From Angelakisella sp. (GTDB taxonomy: Bacteria; Bacillota; Clostridia; Oscillospirales; Ruminococcaceae): 7,475 nt of DNA. A model generated the notes under the pieces. That model had not been told where the DNA came from. It saw only the letters and a list, made by a program, of their open reading frames with translations, and made no database searches. The translations under genes and the position numbers were made by a program. Positions 1 through 5,936 of this stretch are shown one piece after another. The stretch's first letter is position 1; the number at the start of each line of letters is the position of its first letter. Location: the NCBI GenBank assembly GCA_020025195.1, contig JAHHSN010000048.1:1-7475 (forward strand). Direction: 5' to 3'.

Positions 1-55
<55 letters not shown>

Positions 56-56
56 T

Positions 57-86
57 GATAGCGGTTCCATTTTTGGAGCCGCTATC
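57..86 (+). other. Stable hairpin between 5S rRNA and tRNA-Asn
   Basis: GATAGCGGTTCC (57-68) pairs with GGAGCCGCTATC (75-86) over 12 base pairs, one of them G-U, around a six-base loop. No T-run follows; the downstream bases are CCATAT. This is therefore unlikely to be an efficient intrinsic terminator. More probably it is a processing or folding element that separates the 5S from the tRNA in the precursor. The role is inferred; the structure is seen directly. Confidence 0.6.
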
Positions 87-92
87 CCATAT

Positions 93-168
93 TCCTCCTT
101 AGCTCAGTCGGTAGAGCATGCGGCTGTTAACCGCAGGGTCGTCCGTTCAAGCCGGACAGGGGGAGCCA
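93..168 (+). tRNA. tRNA-Asn (anticodon GTT), CCA encoded
   Basis: A complete 76-base cloverleaf. The acceptor stem TCCTCCT (93-99) pairs with AGGGGGA (158-164) with one T-G pair. The D arm is GCTC...GAGC. The anticodon stem TGCGG/CCGCA encloses loop CTGTTAA, with anticodon GTT at 126-128, which reads asparagine codons AAC/AAU. The T arm is GTCCG-TTCAAGC-CGGAC. The discriminator base is G165 and the 3' CCA (166-168) is genomically encoded. It lies 37 bases after the 5S end and before a terminator, so it is probably co-transcribed with the rRNA operon. Confidence 0.97.
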
Positions 169-177
169 ACAAGTTAA

Positions 178-207
178 GGCAGCCAATCGGCTGTCTTTTC
201 TTTTTTC
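178..207 (+). terminator. Rho-independent terminator of the rRNA/tRNA-Asn operon
   Basis: GGCAGCC (178-184) pairs with GGCTGTC (189-195) around the loop AATC, with one G-T pair. A long pyrimidine tract rich in T (TTTTCTTTTTTC) follows directly. It sits 10 bases after the tRNA CCA end and just upstream of the next gene's promoter, so it insulates the lipoprotein gene from the heavily transcribed rRNA operon. Confidence 0.88.
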
Positions 208-236
208 TTTTCATTTCGCCCTTCCTGTGGTATGAT
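208..236 (+). promoter_or_regulatory. Extended -10 sigma-A promoter for the lipoprotein gene
   Basis: A -35 candidate TTTTCA (208-213, 4 of 6 matches to TTGACA) lies 17 bases upstream of TATGAT (231-236, 5 of 6). The TG dinucleotide at 228-229 is placed as in extended -10 promoters. Transcription would begin near 243, giving a leader of about 30 bases with AGGAGG at 260-265. The -35 overlaps the T-tract of the preceding terminator, so the arrangement is very compact. Confidence 0.65.
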
Positions 237-272
237 AAAAGAATGTAAAAAATGATTCTAGGAGGATGATTA

Positions 273-869
273 ATGAAGAAAGCTACATGCCTTGTGCTGG
301 CTGTCCTCATGATGCTCGCCGCGCTTGCAGGCTGCGGCGGCCGGGAGGAGCCCGCTTATGAGTATCTTATCTGTACGGACCAGACGGTGGAAAGCCACCG
401 GTTCAATTTCTGCTTTTCGGTGCCGGATGAATATGCCGCCCTCACCGCTGATCTCATCGAGCTGGCCGGGGAATTGACCGACGAAGAGGTCTTTGCCGAG
501 GGGAGCGTCACCGTGGATGGGGAGGAATTCCCGCTTCTCCGTCTTGTGATGCTGACCAATTTTGAGACTGCCGAGTACATCACCTTCAAGGTGGTGGAGA
601 CCGAAGCGGACTCCCTGGAGGAGTATTATGAGTCCTATGCCTCCAGCCTGCCGGAAGGCTCCAGCCTCGGGGAGGCGGCCGCCATTCGTGTGGCGGGGAT
701 CCCCGGCTGTTCGGTGGAGCTCAGCCAGACCTTCGAGGGACATTCCTTCCGGAACCTTCTTTATCTCGCGGTGTCGGATGGCTACGCCCTGATCGTCAAC
801 TGCAGCGGAGCCGCCGGGAATGAGAGCGCTGTCGCGGCGGTTGAGGAGCAGCTCATCCGCCCTGCCTAA
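273..869 (+). CDS. Secreted lipoprotein of unknown function
   Basis: The 198-residue product begins with a lipoprotein signal: MKK, a hydrophobic stretch (about residues 6-19), and a lipobox L-A-G-C with the lipidated cysteine at residue 21. The mature part, about 178 residues, is acidic and should be anchored outside the cytoplasmic membrane. No catalytic motif or named family is evident to me. The order of a 'FNFCFSVPDEY' strand, acidic amphipathic segments, an 'AGIPGCSVEL' strand and a C-terminal 'DGYALIVNC' strand followed by a helix recalls small alpha/beta lipoproteins of the PsbP/DcrB-like kind, but this is only a guess. The ATG at 273 is well supported by AGGAGG seven bases upstream. 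The gene has its own promoter and terminator and appears monocistronic. It may alternatively be an orphan lipoprotein restricted to this lineage. Confidence 0.88.
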   Translation: MKKATCLVLAVLMMLAALAGCGGREEPAYEYLICTDQTVESHRFNFCFSVPDEYAALTADLIELAGELTDEEVFAEGSVTVDGEEFPLLRLVMLTNFETAEYITFKVVETEADSLEEYYESYASSLPEGSSLGEAAAIRVAGIPGCSVELSQTFEGHSFRNLLYLAVSDGYALIVNCSGAAGNESAVAAVEEQLIRPA

Positions 870-885
870 GTTTTCAGTAAAAGAT

Positions 886-920
886 AAGAGCCTTGCCCTT
901 TTACGGGAAGGCTCTTTTTT
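886..920 (+). terminator. Rho-independent terminator of the lipoprotein gene
   Basis: AAGAGCCTT (886-894) pairs perfectly with AAGGCTCTT (908-916). After a bulged G, CCC pairs with GGG around a TTTTAC loop. The tail is TTTTTT (915-920). It begins 17 bases after the lipoprotein stop codon. Confidence 0.92.
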
Positions 921-955
921 GCGTTCTGCCGCGTTTTTGCGGAGAATAATGAGAA

Positions 956-992
956 ATGGGCCGTCCGAGCGGAAATCCCACCGGAGGCCCAT
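956..992 (-). terminator. Terminator hairpin at the end of the ABC transporter operon
   Basis: On the minus strand ATGGGCC pairs with GGCCCAT, continuing through TCCG/CGGA and GTGG/CCGC around a GATTT loop, with single-base bulges. The minus-strand bases that follow are TTCTCATTATTC, T-rich but not a clean T-run. Its position 22 bases beyond the ATPase stop codon makes it the likely end of that operon. Termination could be incomplete. Confidence 0.6.
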
Positions 993-1014
993 TCTATTCG
1001 TTAGAAAAGAGAGA

Positions 1015-1752
1015 TCACAGAACTTTCGCGAGGAAGGACTGCAGACGCTCGCACTGGGGATTCTGAAAGAACTCCTGCGGCTCGTTTTCCTCCATGATGA
1101 CGCCTTCGTCCATAAAGAGGACGCGGTCGCCCACCTCGCGGGCAAAGCCCATCTCGTGGGTCACGACTACCATCGTCATGCCCGCGTCAGCCAGGCTTTT
1201 CATGACGTCCAGCACCTCGCCGACCATCTCTGGGTCCAGGGCGGAGGTCGGTTCGTCAAACAGCATGACCTCCGGCTTCATGCAGAGGGCGCGCACAATG
1301 GCAATCCGCTGCTTCTGACCGCCGGAAAGCTGGCTGGGATAGGCGTTCGCCTTTTCGTGGAGCCCTACCCGCTCCAGAAGCTCCATGGCGTAGCTCTCGG
1401 CCTCCTCGCGGGACTTGCCCTGCAGCTTCATGGGGGCGAGGGTCATGTTCTGGAGGATGTTCATGTTGTTGAAGAGATTAAAGTGCTGGAACACCATGCC
1501 CATCTTCTGGCGGTGGAGATTGATATTGACCGAGGGGTCGGTGATGTCCACGCCGTCCATGGTGATAGTGCCGGAGGTCGGCTCCTCCAGACGGTTGAGA
1601 CAGCGCAGGAAGGTGGATTTGCCGCTGCCGGAGGGCCCGATGACCACGATGACCTCGCCGCGGTGGATGTCGTAGTTGACACCCTTCAGGACCTCGAGGT
1701 CCCCGAAGGATTTGCAAAGGTCTTTGACCGAAATGAGTACATCAGTGTTCAC
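1015..1752 (-). CDS. Polar amino acid ABC transporter, ATP-binding protein
   Basis: The 245-residue protein is a full-length ATPase of the GlnQ/HisP/ArtP type, which powers uptake of a polar amino acid at the cytoplasmic face of the membrane. Visible motifs are Walker A GPSGSGKS (39-46), the Q-loop glutamine (89, in MVFQHFNLF), the ABC signature LSGGQ (142-146), Walker B VMLFDE (162-167), the D-loop SALD (170-173) and the switch histidine (199, in VTHEMGF). All nucleotide-binding residues are present. The start is GTG at 1752-1750, preceded by AAAGGAGG (1770-1763) at 10 bases; there is no nearby in-frame ATG. The first 11 bases overlap the end of the permease gene, so translation is probably coupled. 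The product should act as a dimer with the permease. The substrate cannot be read from the ATPase. Confidence 0.96.
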   Translation of the reverse strand: MNTDVLISVKDLCKSFGDLEVLKGVNYDIHRGEVIVVIGPSGSGKSTFLRCLNRLEEPTSGTITMDGVDITDPSVNINLHRQKMGMVFQHFNLFNNMNILQNMTLAPMKLQGKSREEAESYAMELLERVGLHEKANAYPSQLSGGQKQRIAIVRALCMKPEVMLFDEPTSALDPEMVGEVLDVMKSLADAGMTMVVVTHEMGFAREVGDRVLFMDEGVIMEENEPQEFFQNPQCERLQSFLAKVL

Positions 1753-2479
1753 TGCTGCGAAGCCTCCTTTCCAGTTTACCTACAAGCCAGGTGAAGAACA
1801 TAACCAGAACCAGATAGATGAGCGCGATGGCGATGAGCGGCATAAAGGCGTCATAGCTGCGGCTGATGATGATATCGGCGCCCTTGGTGAGGTCCTCCAT
1901 ACCGATGTAGCCGGCGACGGAGGTCTCTTTGAGGAGCACGATAAATTCATTGGCAAGGGCGGGCAGGACGTTCTTGAACGCCTGCGGCAGTACGATGTAG
2001 CGCTGGGTCTGGAAGAAATTAAGGCCCAGCGAGCGTCCCGCCTCGGTCTGCCCTTTATCCACCGATTGGATGCCGGAGCGGATGATCTCGGCGACATAGG
2101 CGCCGGAGTTGAGGCCGAAGGCGATGATCGAAACCAGGAGCTTATTGGTGCTGGAGGCAAAGATGATGAAGTAGGAGATCATCAGCTGTACCATCACAGG
2201 GGTACCGCGGATGACGGTAAGATAGAACTTGGCGATGGCATTGAAGATGGAGAGGAGCGTCTTGCCAAGCCCCTTCTTCATGTCCTTTGCCGTGCTGTCA
2301 TAGGTGGAGCGAATGAGCGCCAGCACGACGCCGATCACAATACCGATGAGCACCGCGAAGGCGGTGATCTTGAGGGTGTTTAAGAGGCCGTTGGTGATGT
2401 ACTTCCAGCGGGCTTCTTTGATGAAGTTGATGTAAAAAAGATGCGAGAGCTTCTCGAACCACGCTTCCAAAGGGCTCAC
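1742..2479 (-). CDS. Polar amino acid ABC transporter, permease protein
   Basis: A 245-residue inner-membrane permease of the His/Glu/Gln/Arg/opine family. Hydrophobic segments are clear near residues 34-56, 95-110, 113-132 and 212-236, with a less obvious one around 165-190, matching a five-helix domain. The family hallmark RGTPVMVQ is at 91-98. The EAA loop (EAGRSLGLNFFQTQRYIVLP, 146-165), which docks on the ATPase, is intact. The longest start is GTG at 2479, but the best Shine-Dalgarno (AAGGAG, 2484-2479) overlaps it. That site sits eight bases before a TTG at 2470, codon 4, so the true protein may begin there and be three residues shorter. The gene lies 93 bases after the binding-protein gene and overlaps the ATPase gene by 11 bases. 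Confidence 0.95.
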   Translation of the reverse strand: MSPLEAWFEKLSHLFYINFIKEARWKYITNGLLNTLKITAFAVLIGIVIGVVLALIRSTYDSTAKDMKKGLGKTLLSIFNAIAKFYLTVIRGTPVMVQLMISYFIIFASSTNKLLVSIIAFGLNSGAYVAEIIRSGIQSVDKGQTEAGRSLGLNFFQTQRYIVLPQAFKNVLPALANEFIVLLKETSVAGYIGMEDLTKGADIIISRSYDAFMPLIAIALIYLVLVMFFTWLVGKLERRLRSSEH

Positions 2480-2484
2480 TCCTT
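2479..2484 (-). promoter_or_regulatory. Shine-Dalgarno that favours a TTG start for the permease
   Basis: Reading the minus strand, AAGGAG ends on the first base of the annotated GTG codon, so it cannot serve that codon at normal spacing. The next in-frame start-type codon is TTG (2470-2468), with eight bases between, which is a typical distance. No other purine-rich site is present upstream of the GTG. Confidence 0.5.
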
Positions 2485-2514
2485 CTCATAAAGAATGGGG
2501 TCAGAACAGACCTT

Positions 2515-2541
2515 AGGGGACAGCCGCTTGGGCCGTCCCCT
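2515..2541 (-). other. Intergenic hairpin between binding-protein and permease genes
   Basis: In minus-strand RNA, AGGGGACGGCC (2541-2531) pairs with GGCTGTCCCCT (2525-2515) across 11 base pairs including one G-U, with a five-base loop. No T-run follows it, so it is not a standard terminator. Such hairpins after a binding-protein gene are known in other ABC operons, for example between malE and malF, to protect the upstream message and let the binding protein be made in excess over the membrane parts. That role is inferred here from position. Confidence 0.65.
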
Positions 2542-2572
2542 TTGGGATGATTTTAAGGTGTCAGGGGAAAGA

Positions 2573-3379
2573 TCAGGCGGTGATGTACTTATCGATGATC
2601 TTCTGTACGGTGCCGTCCTGAATGAGCTCATCCAAAGTGGCGAGGATGGTCTTGGAAAGCTCGCTCTCTCCCTTGGGAACGGCGAGAGCGTACTGCTCCT
2701 CGGCGTATTTGGTCTCCAGAATCTTAAGACCGGGATTTGCATCCACAAAGTTCTTGGCTACGGCGTCATCGATGACCACGCAGTCCACCTTGCCGGTGAG
2801 GAGCGCCTGAATGGAGTCCGCGCCCTTCTTGAAACGCTCTACGGTGCCGAGGGGATCCAGCGCGTTGCCGTCGTCATCCTTGGGCTCCGCGATGTCGCCG
2901 GTAACAAACATATCGCCGGTGAACCCGGTCTGAACGCCGATGGTGTAGAACTTGTCGCCGAAGAGGTCGTCAACGGTCTTGATGGGGGAATCTTCCTTCA
3001 CAATGATGGCCTGCACCGCGGTGGTGTAGGGGGTGGAGAAGTCCACCTGCTCCTGACGATCGGGAGTGATGGTAAGGCCGGCCATGGCGAAGTCGGCTTT
3101 GCCGGTTGCAATGGCGGCGAGTACAGCGGTGAAGTCCATATGCTCGATCTTGAGCTCGTAACCCATCTTTTCCGCGATGGCGGCGGCAATCTCGGCGTCG
3201 ATGCCGGTTACCTTACCGTCCTCACCGAAGTACTCATAGGGAGGAAATTCGGCGTTGGTGGACATGGTGAGAACTTTGGGGGCATCGGGATTATCAGGGT
3301 TCTCGGCGGGCTTTTTACCGCAGGCGGCAAAGGCCAGCACCATCATCACGCTGAGCGCGAGTGCTAAAAACTTTTTCAT
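2573..3379 (-). CDS. Polar amino acid ABC transporter, substrate-binding lipoprotein
   Basis: The 268-residue protein is a family 3 (PBP2-type) solute-binding protein. A lipoprotein signal ends at FAAC with cysteine 20, followed by a short Lys/Pro/Asn/Asp-rich tether (about 21-34). The binding domain starts at VLTMSTNAEFPPYEY (36-50), where the aromatic residues usually stack on the ligand. GIDAEIAAAIAEKMG (59-73) and MAGLTITPDRQEQVDFSTPY (99-118) are hallmarks. Arg108 is the expected contact for the ligand carboxylate, and Asp204 (in VVIDDAV) the expected contact for the alpha-amino group. Compared with relatives there appear to be extra residues around 164-178 (AEPKDDDGNALDPLG). The ATG at 3379 has AAGGAG eight to nine bases upstream. 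The gene is first in the importer operon. The exact amino acid is not decidable from sequence alone. Confidence 0.95.
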   Translation of the reverse strand: MKKFLALALSVMMVLAFAACGKKPAENPDNPDAPKVLTMSTNAEFPPYEYFGEDGKVTGIDAEIAAAIAEKMGYELKIEHMDFTAVLAAIATGKADFAMAGLTITPDRQEQVDFSTPYTTAVQAIIVKEDSPIKTVDDLFGDKFYTIGVQTGFTGDMFVTGDIAEPKDDDGNALDPLGTVERFKKGADSIQALLTGKVDCVVIDDAVAKNFVDANPGLKILETKYAEEQYALAVPKGESELSKTILATLDELIQDGTVQKIIDKYITA

Positions 3380-3417
3380 AGTGATTTCTCCTTCTTCTAA
3401 ACAAATTGAGTGAATGT

Positions 3418-3436
3418 GGCGGGAAGGTTTCCCACC
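3418..3436 (-). other. Small hairpin in the leader of the ABC operon
   Basis: On the minus strand GGTGGGAA (3436-3429) can pair with TTCCCGCC (3425-3418), eight pairs including a U-G, around a three-base loop. It lies in the predicted 5' leader between the promoter and the ribosome binding site, about 40 bases before the start codon. It may protect the 5' end of the message. There is no sign of a riboswitch or T-box in this short leader. Confidence 0.35.
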
Positions 3437-3452
3437 GGATCGGATGTTTATA

Positions 3453-3480
3453 ATTATACACCGTTATGCAACATTGTAAA
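3453..3480 (-). promoter_or_regulatory. Sigma-A promoter of the amino acid ABC operon
   Basis: Reading the minus strand, TTTACA (3480-3475, 5 of 6 matches) is followed after 16 bases by a perfect TATAAT (3458-3453). Transcription would begin near 3446, giving a leader of roughly 65 bases before the binding-protein ATG at 3379. It is the only strong promoter-like sequence seen upstream of these three genes. Confidence 0.8.
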
Positions 3481-3559
3481 GGGCAAGAACGCAAAAATAA
3501 CGGGGGAACTCAAGAGAAAATACTGGGCATATCGCACAAATTTGCATAAATGGGATGTA

Positions 3560-3587
3560 TGAATATACATTTAGAAATGCATATTCA
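3560..3587. repeat. 28-bp near-perfect palindrome, candidate operator
   Basis: TGAATATACATTT (3560-3572) and AAATGCATATTCA (3575-3587) are inverted copies separated by AG, with a single mismatch (A3567 against C3580). The outer ends carry TGAAT and ATTCA, the half-sites of ArgR/AhrC 'ARG boxes', but the 14-base offset between the two possible boxes does not fit the usual two-box spacing. It lies about 80 bases upstream of the ABC -35 element and about 60 bases upstream of the tex -10. A dimeric regulator site is the simplest reading. The palindrome is seen directly and the function is inferred. Confidence 0.45.
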
Positions 3588-3645
3588 ATATTGGTTCGTT
3601 TCTTCACAAAGGAAACCCGCCCCCGATGCGAAAGCCGGTGGGATA

Positions 3646-3654
3646 TGGTATAAT
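3646..3654 (+). promoter_or_regulatory. Extended -10 promoter for tex
   Basis: A perfect TATAAT (3649-3654) is preceded by TGG, giving the TGnTATAAT extended -10 form. No good -35 hexamer is found at 17 bases upstream (ATGCGA), which an extended -10 can compensate for. Transcription would start near 3661, giving a leader of about 48 bases to the TTG start at 3709. This places the upstream in-frame ATG at 3550 outside the transcript. Confidence 0.6.
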
Positions 3655-3708
3655 GGAAGCAGTCCCGGGCGGGGGGACCTGCCCCATGAGGAAAGGAACG
3701 AAACGGAA

Positions 3709-5871
3709 TTGGAACTGATACAGCAGCTGGCAAGTGAATGCAAGATCCGTCCTGCGCAGGCGGAGGCGGCGGTGCGCCTCATCGACGAGGGCAACACCAT
3801 CCCCTTCATTGCGCGCTACCGCAAGGAGGCGACCGGGGAGCTGAGCGACGAGGTACTCCGCACCCTTGATGACCGTCTTCATTATCTCCGCAATCTGGAA
3901 AAACGCCGGGAGGAGGTTATGACCTCCATTACCGAGCAGGAAAAGATGACCCCGGAGCTTTCGGCCGCGCTTCAAAAGGCAGTGACCCTCTCCGAGGTGG
4001 AGGACCTCTACCGTCCCTACCGTCCCAAGCGCCGCACCCGCGGCAGCATGGCCCGGGAAAAGGGGCTGGAGCCGCTGGCGGAAAAGATCCTGCGGCAGGA
4101 CACGCTGGAGGAGCCGCTCCGGCTGGCGGCGGCCTATGTGAAGGAGGAAAAGGGCGTTCCCACCGCCGAGGAGGCCCTGGCGGGCGCCCTCGATATTCTG
4201 GCGGAGGACTTTTCCGACAATGCCGACCTTCGCCGGGCGCTTCGTCCGGTGATACGCCGCACCGGGGTGCTCACCTCCGTCGGAGAGAGCGAGGAAAACA
4301 CCACCTACCGGATGTATTATGATTATAAGGAGCCCATTGCCCGCATTGCCCCGCATCGGGTGCTGGCCCTTACACGGGGGGAAAAGGAGGGCTTCCTGAA
4401 GACCGCCCTCCAGCTGGATGAGGAGGCCGCCGTCGGGGAGATCACCCGTCGGATGGTGACCGCCAAGAACCCCTGCGGCCGTGCCGTTGCCGCCGCCGCG
4501 GAGGACAGCTGGAAGCGGCTCATCCGTCCCAGCATGGAAAACGAGACCCGGCGGGAGCTTTATGAGGAGGCCTCGGAGCAGGCAATCCGCGTCTTTTCGG
4601 AAAATCTGCAGCATCTTCTCATGCAGCCGCCCATCAAGGGGCACGTCGTTCTCGGCTGGGACCCCGGCTACCGCAACGGCTGCAAGCTTGCGGTGGTGGA
4701 TGCGACCGGCCGCGTCCTGGATACCGCGGTGGTCTATCCCACCCAGCCCTATAATAAGGTGGAGGAAACCAAGCGAAAGGTCACGGCCCTCCTCAAAAAG
4801 TACGGGGTCAGCGTGATCTCGGTCGGCAACGGCACCGCCTCCCGGGAATCGGAGCAGCTAATCGCCGAGATGATCGCGGAGAGCGGCCTTCCGGTGCAGT
4901 ATGTCATCGTGAGTGAGGCGGGGGCCTCGGTGTATTCCGCCTCCAAGCTCGCAAGCGAGGAGTTCCCGGACTATGACGTCAATCTGAGAAGCGCCGTTTC
5001 CATCGCGCGCCGCCTGCAGGACCCTCTGGCAGAGCTTGTCAAGATCGATCCCAAGGCCATCGGCATCGGGCAGTACCAGCACGATATGCCCCCGGCCCGT
5101 TTGGATGAGGCGCTGTCCGGCGTGGTGGAGAGCGTCGTCAACTCGGTGGGGGTGGAGCTTTCCACTGCCTCACCCAGCCTGCTCGGCTATGTGGCGGGCG
5201 TCAACTCCGCCATCGCGAAGAACATCGTCGCCTACCGGGAGGAGAACGGCGGCTTTAAGAGTCGGGCGGAGCTCCTCAAGGTGCCGAAGCTCGGCAAAAA
5301 GGCGTATGAGCAGTGCGCGGGTTTTCTGCGGCTTCAGGACGGGAAGAACCCCCTTGACCGCACCGCCGTACACCCCGAAAGCTACAAGGCGGCGGGACAG
5401 CTTCTCGCCCTCTTCGGCTTTACCCCGGAGGAGATCGGCACCGAGCGGATGCGGGAGCTGGAGGACATGGCGAAGGCGCGGGGCATGGCGGAGCTGGCGC
5501 GGGAGCTTTCCCTCGGCGAGCCCACCGTGCGGGACATCATCTCCGAGCTGATGAAGCCGGGACGCGACCCCCGCGAGGACCTGCCGCTTCCCCTTCTCCG
5601 CACCGACGTGCTGGAGCTTAAGGACTTAAAGCCCGAGATGGAGCTTGTCGGCACGGTGCGCAACGTGGTGGATTTCGGCGCCTTTGTGGATATCGGCGTG
5701 CATGAGGACGGCCTTGTTCACGTCAGCCAGATCGCGGATCAATTCATCCGCCACCCGAGCGAGAGGCTGAAGGTGGGGGACGTCGTCCGGGTGAAGGTGC
5801 TGGAGGTCGACCAGAAGCGCAAACGCATTTCCCTCACCATGAAAGGGGTGCGGCAGGGGGCATCTCATTAA
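3709..5871 (+). CDS. tex: Tex-family nucleic acid-binding protein (S1 RNA-binding domain)
   Basis: Tex is a conserved cytoplasmic protein related to eukaryotic Spt6 that binds nucleic acid and associates with transcription. From TTG 3709 the protein has 720 residues, the usual Firmicute size (about 720). The N-terminal helical domain opens with ELIQQLA and carries the signature IPFIARYRKEATG (31-43). A YqgF/RNase H-like domain begins near 313 with GWDPGYRNGCKLAVVD, the conserved aspartate being residue 318. Helix-hairpin-helix motifs span about 491-545 (LLGYVAGVNSAIAKNIVAYR, then FKSRAELLKVPKLG). The S1 domain covers about 644-713 (VGTVRNVVDFGAFVDIG to ISLTMKG). TTG is chosen because family homology begins there, AAAGGA lies 11 bases upstream and the promoter lies between it and the ATG at 3550. 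That ATG would add 53 unrelated residues. No frameshift or lost motif is seen. Confidence 0.93.
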   Translation: MELIQQLASECKIRPAQAEAAVRLIDEGNTIPFIARYRKEATGELSDEVLRTLDDRLHYLRNLEKRREEVMTSITEQEKMTPELSAALQKAVTLSEVEDLYRPYRPKRRTRGSMAREKGLEPLAEKILRQDTLEEPLRLAAAYVKEEKGVPTAEEALAGALDILAEDFSDNADLRRALRPVIRRTGVLTSVGESEENTTYRMYYDYKEPIARIAPHRVLALTRGEKEGFLKTALQLDEEAAVGEITRRMVTAKNPCGRAVAAAAEDSWKRLIRPSMENETRRELYEEASEQAIRVFSENLQHLLMQPPIKGHVVLGWDPGYRNGCKLAVVDATGRVLDTAVVYPTQPYNKVEETKRKVTALLKKYGVSVISVGNGTASRESEQLIAEMIAESGLPVQYVIVSEAGASVYSASKLASEEFPDYDVNLRSAVSIARRLQDPLAELVKIDPKAIGIGQYQHDMPPARLDEALSGVVESVVNSVGVELSTASPSLLGYVAGVNSAIAKNIVAYREENGGFKSRAELLKVPKLGKKAYEQCAGFLRLQDGKNPLDRTAVHPESYKAAGQLLALFGFTPEEIGTERMRELEDMAKARGMAELARELSLGEPTVRDIISELMKPGRDPREDLPLPLLRTDVLELKDLKPEMELVGTVRNVVDFGAFVDIGVHEDGLVHVSQIADQFIRHPSERLKVGDVVRVKVLEVDQKRKRISLTMKGVRQGASH

Positions 5872-5904
5872 AAACCCTTGCATTTTCGCCGGAATATGAT
5901 AAAA

Positions 5905-5910
5905 TATAAT
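5905..5910 (+). promoter_or_regulatory. -10 element of a ferredoxin promoter
   Basis: A perfect TATAAT lies 27 bases upstream of the ferredoxin ATG, in an AT-rich spacer after tex. A second -10-like TATGAT lies at 5895-5900. The only -35-like sequence (TTGCAT, 5878-5883) is badly spaced for either: 21 bases from the first and 11 from the second. The -35 is therefore weak or absent. No terminator separates tex from this gene, so read-through may also contribute. Confidence 0.45.
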
Positions 5911-5936
5911 AAATGCTAATAGGAGGTATTTAGTCA

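Larger units (their letters stand above)
3380..3708. other. Divergent intergenic regulatory region, ABC operon / tex
   Basis: This stretch of about 330 bases contains no convincing gene. From left to right it holds the ABC leader with a small hairpin, the ABC promoter, an AT-rich tract (about 3481-3600) containing a 28-bp palindrome, and then the extended -10 promoter and leader of tex. An open frame continues upstream from tex to an ATG at 3550, but its residues are not Tex-like and it crosses the predicted tex promoter. I therefore treat it as non-coding. Confidence 0.7.

Noticed and set aside
270..1145. Minus-strand open frame (291 codons) opposite the lipoprotein gene
   Set aside because: It runs through two terminators and into the end of the ABC ATPase gene in another frame, with no motif or ribosome binding site.
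820..1794. Long plus-strand open frame (324 codons) opposite the ATPase gene
   Set aside because: It is antisense to a protein with all ABC ATPase motifs, crosses two terminators, and its His/Arg-rich composition is typical of an antisense frame in GC-rich DNA.
2495..3367. Plus-strand open frame (290 codons) opposite the substrate-binding protein gene
   Set aside because: It mirrors a convincing lipoprotein gene, has no recognisable domain, and spans the intergenic hairpin.
3557..3590. A pair of arginine-repressor boxes
   Set aside because: Half-sites TGAAT and ATTCA are present, but inner half-sites are degenerate and centre spacing is about 14 rather than about 21 bases; kept only as an unnamed palindrome.
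3667..3676. G-rich run in the tex leader as a G-quadruplex
   Set aside because: It lacks four separated G-tracts; at most it takes part in a weak hairpin.
3464..3733. Minus-strand 89-codon frame in the divergent region
   Set aside because: It is antisense to the tex start and overlaps promoters for both neighbours; no ribosome binding site or recognisable sequence.
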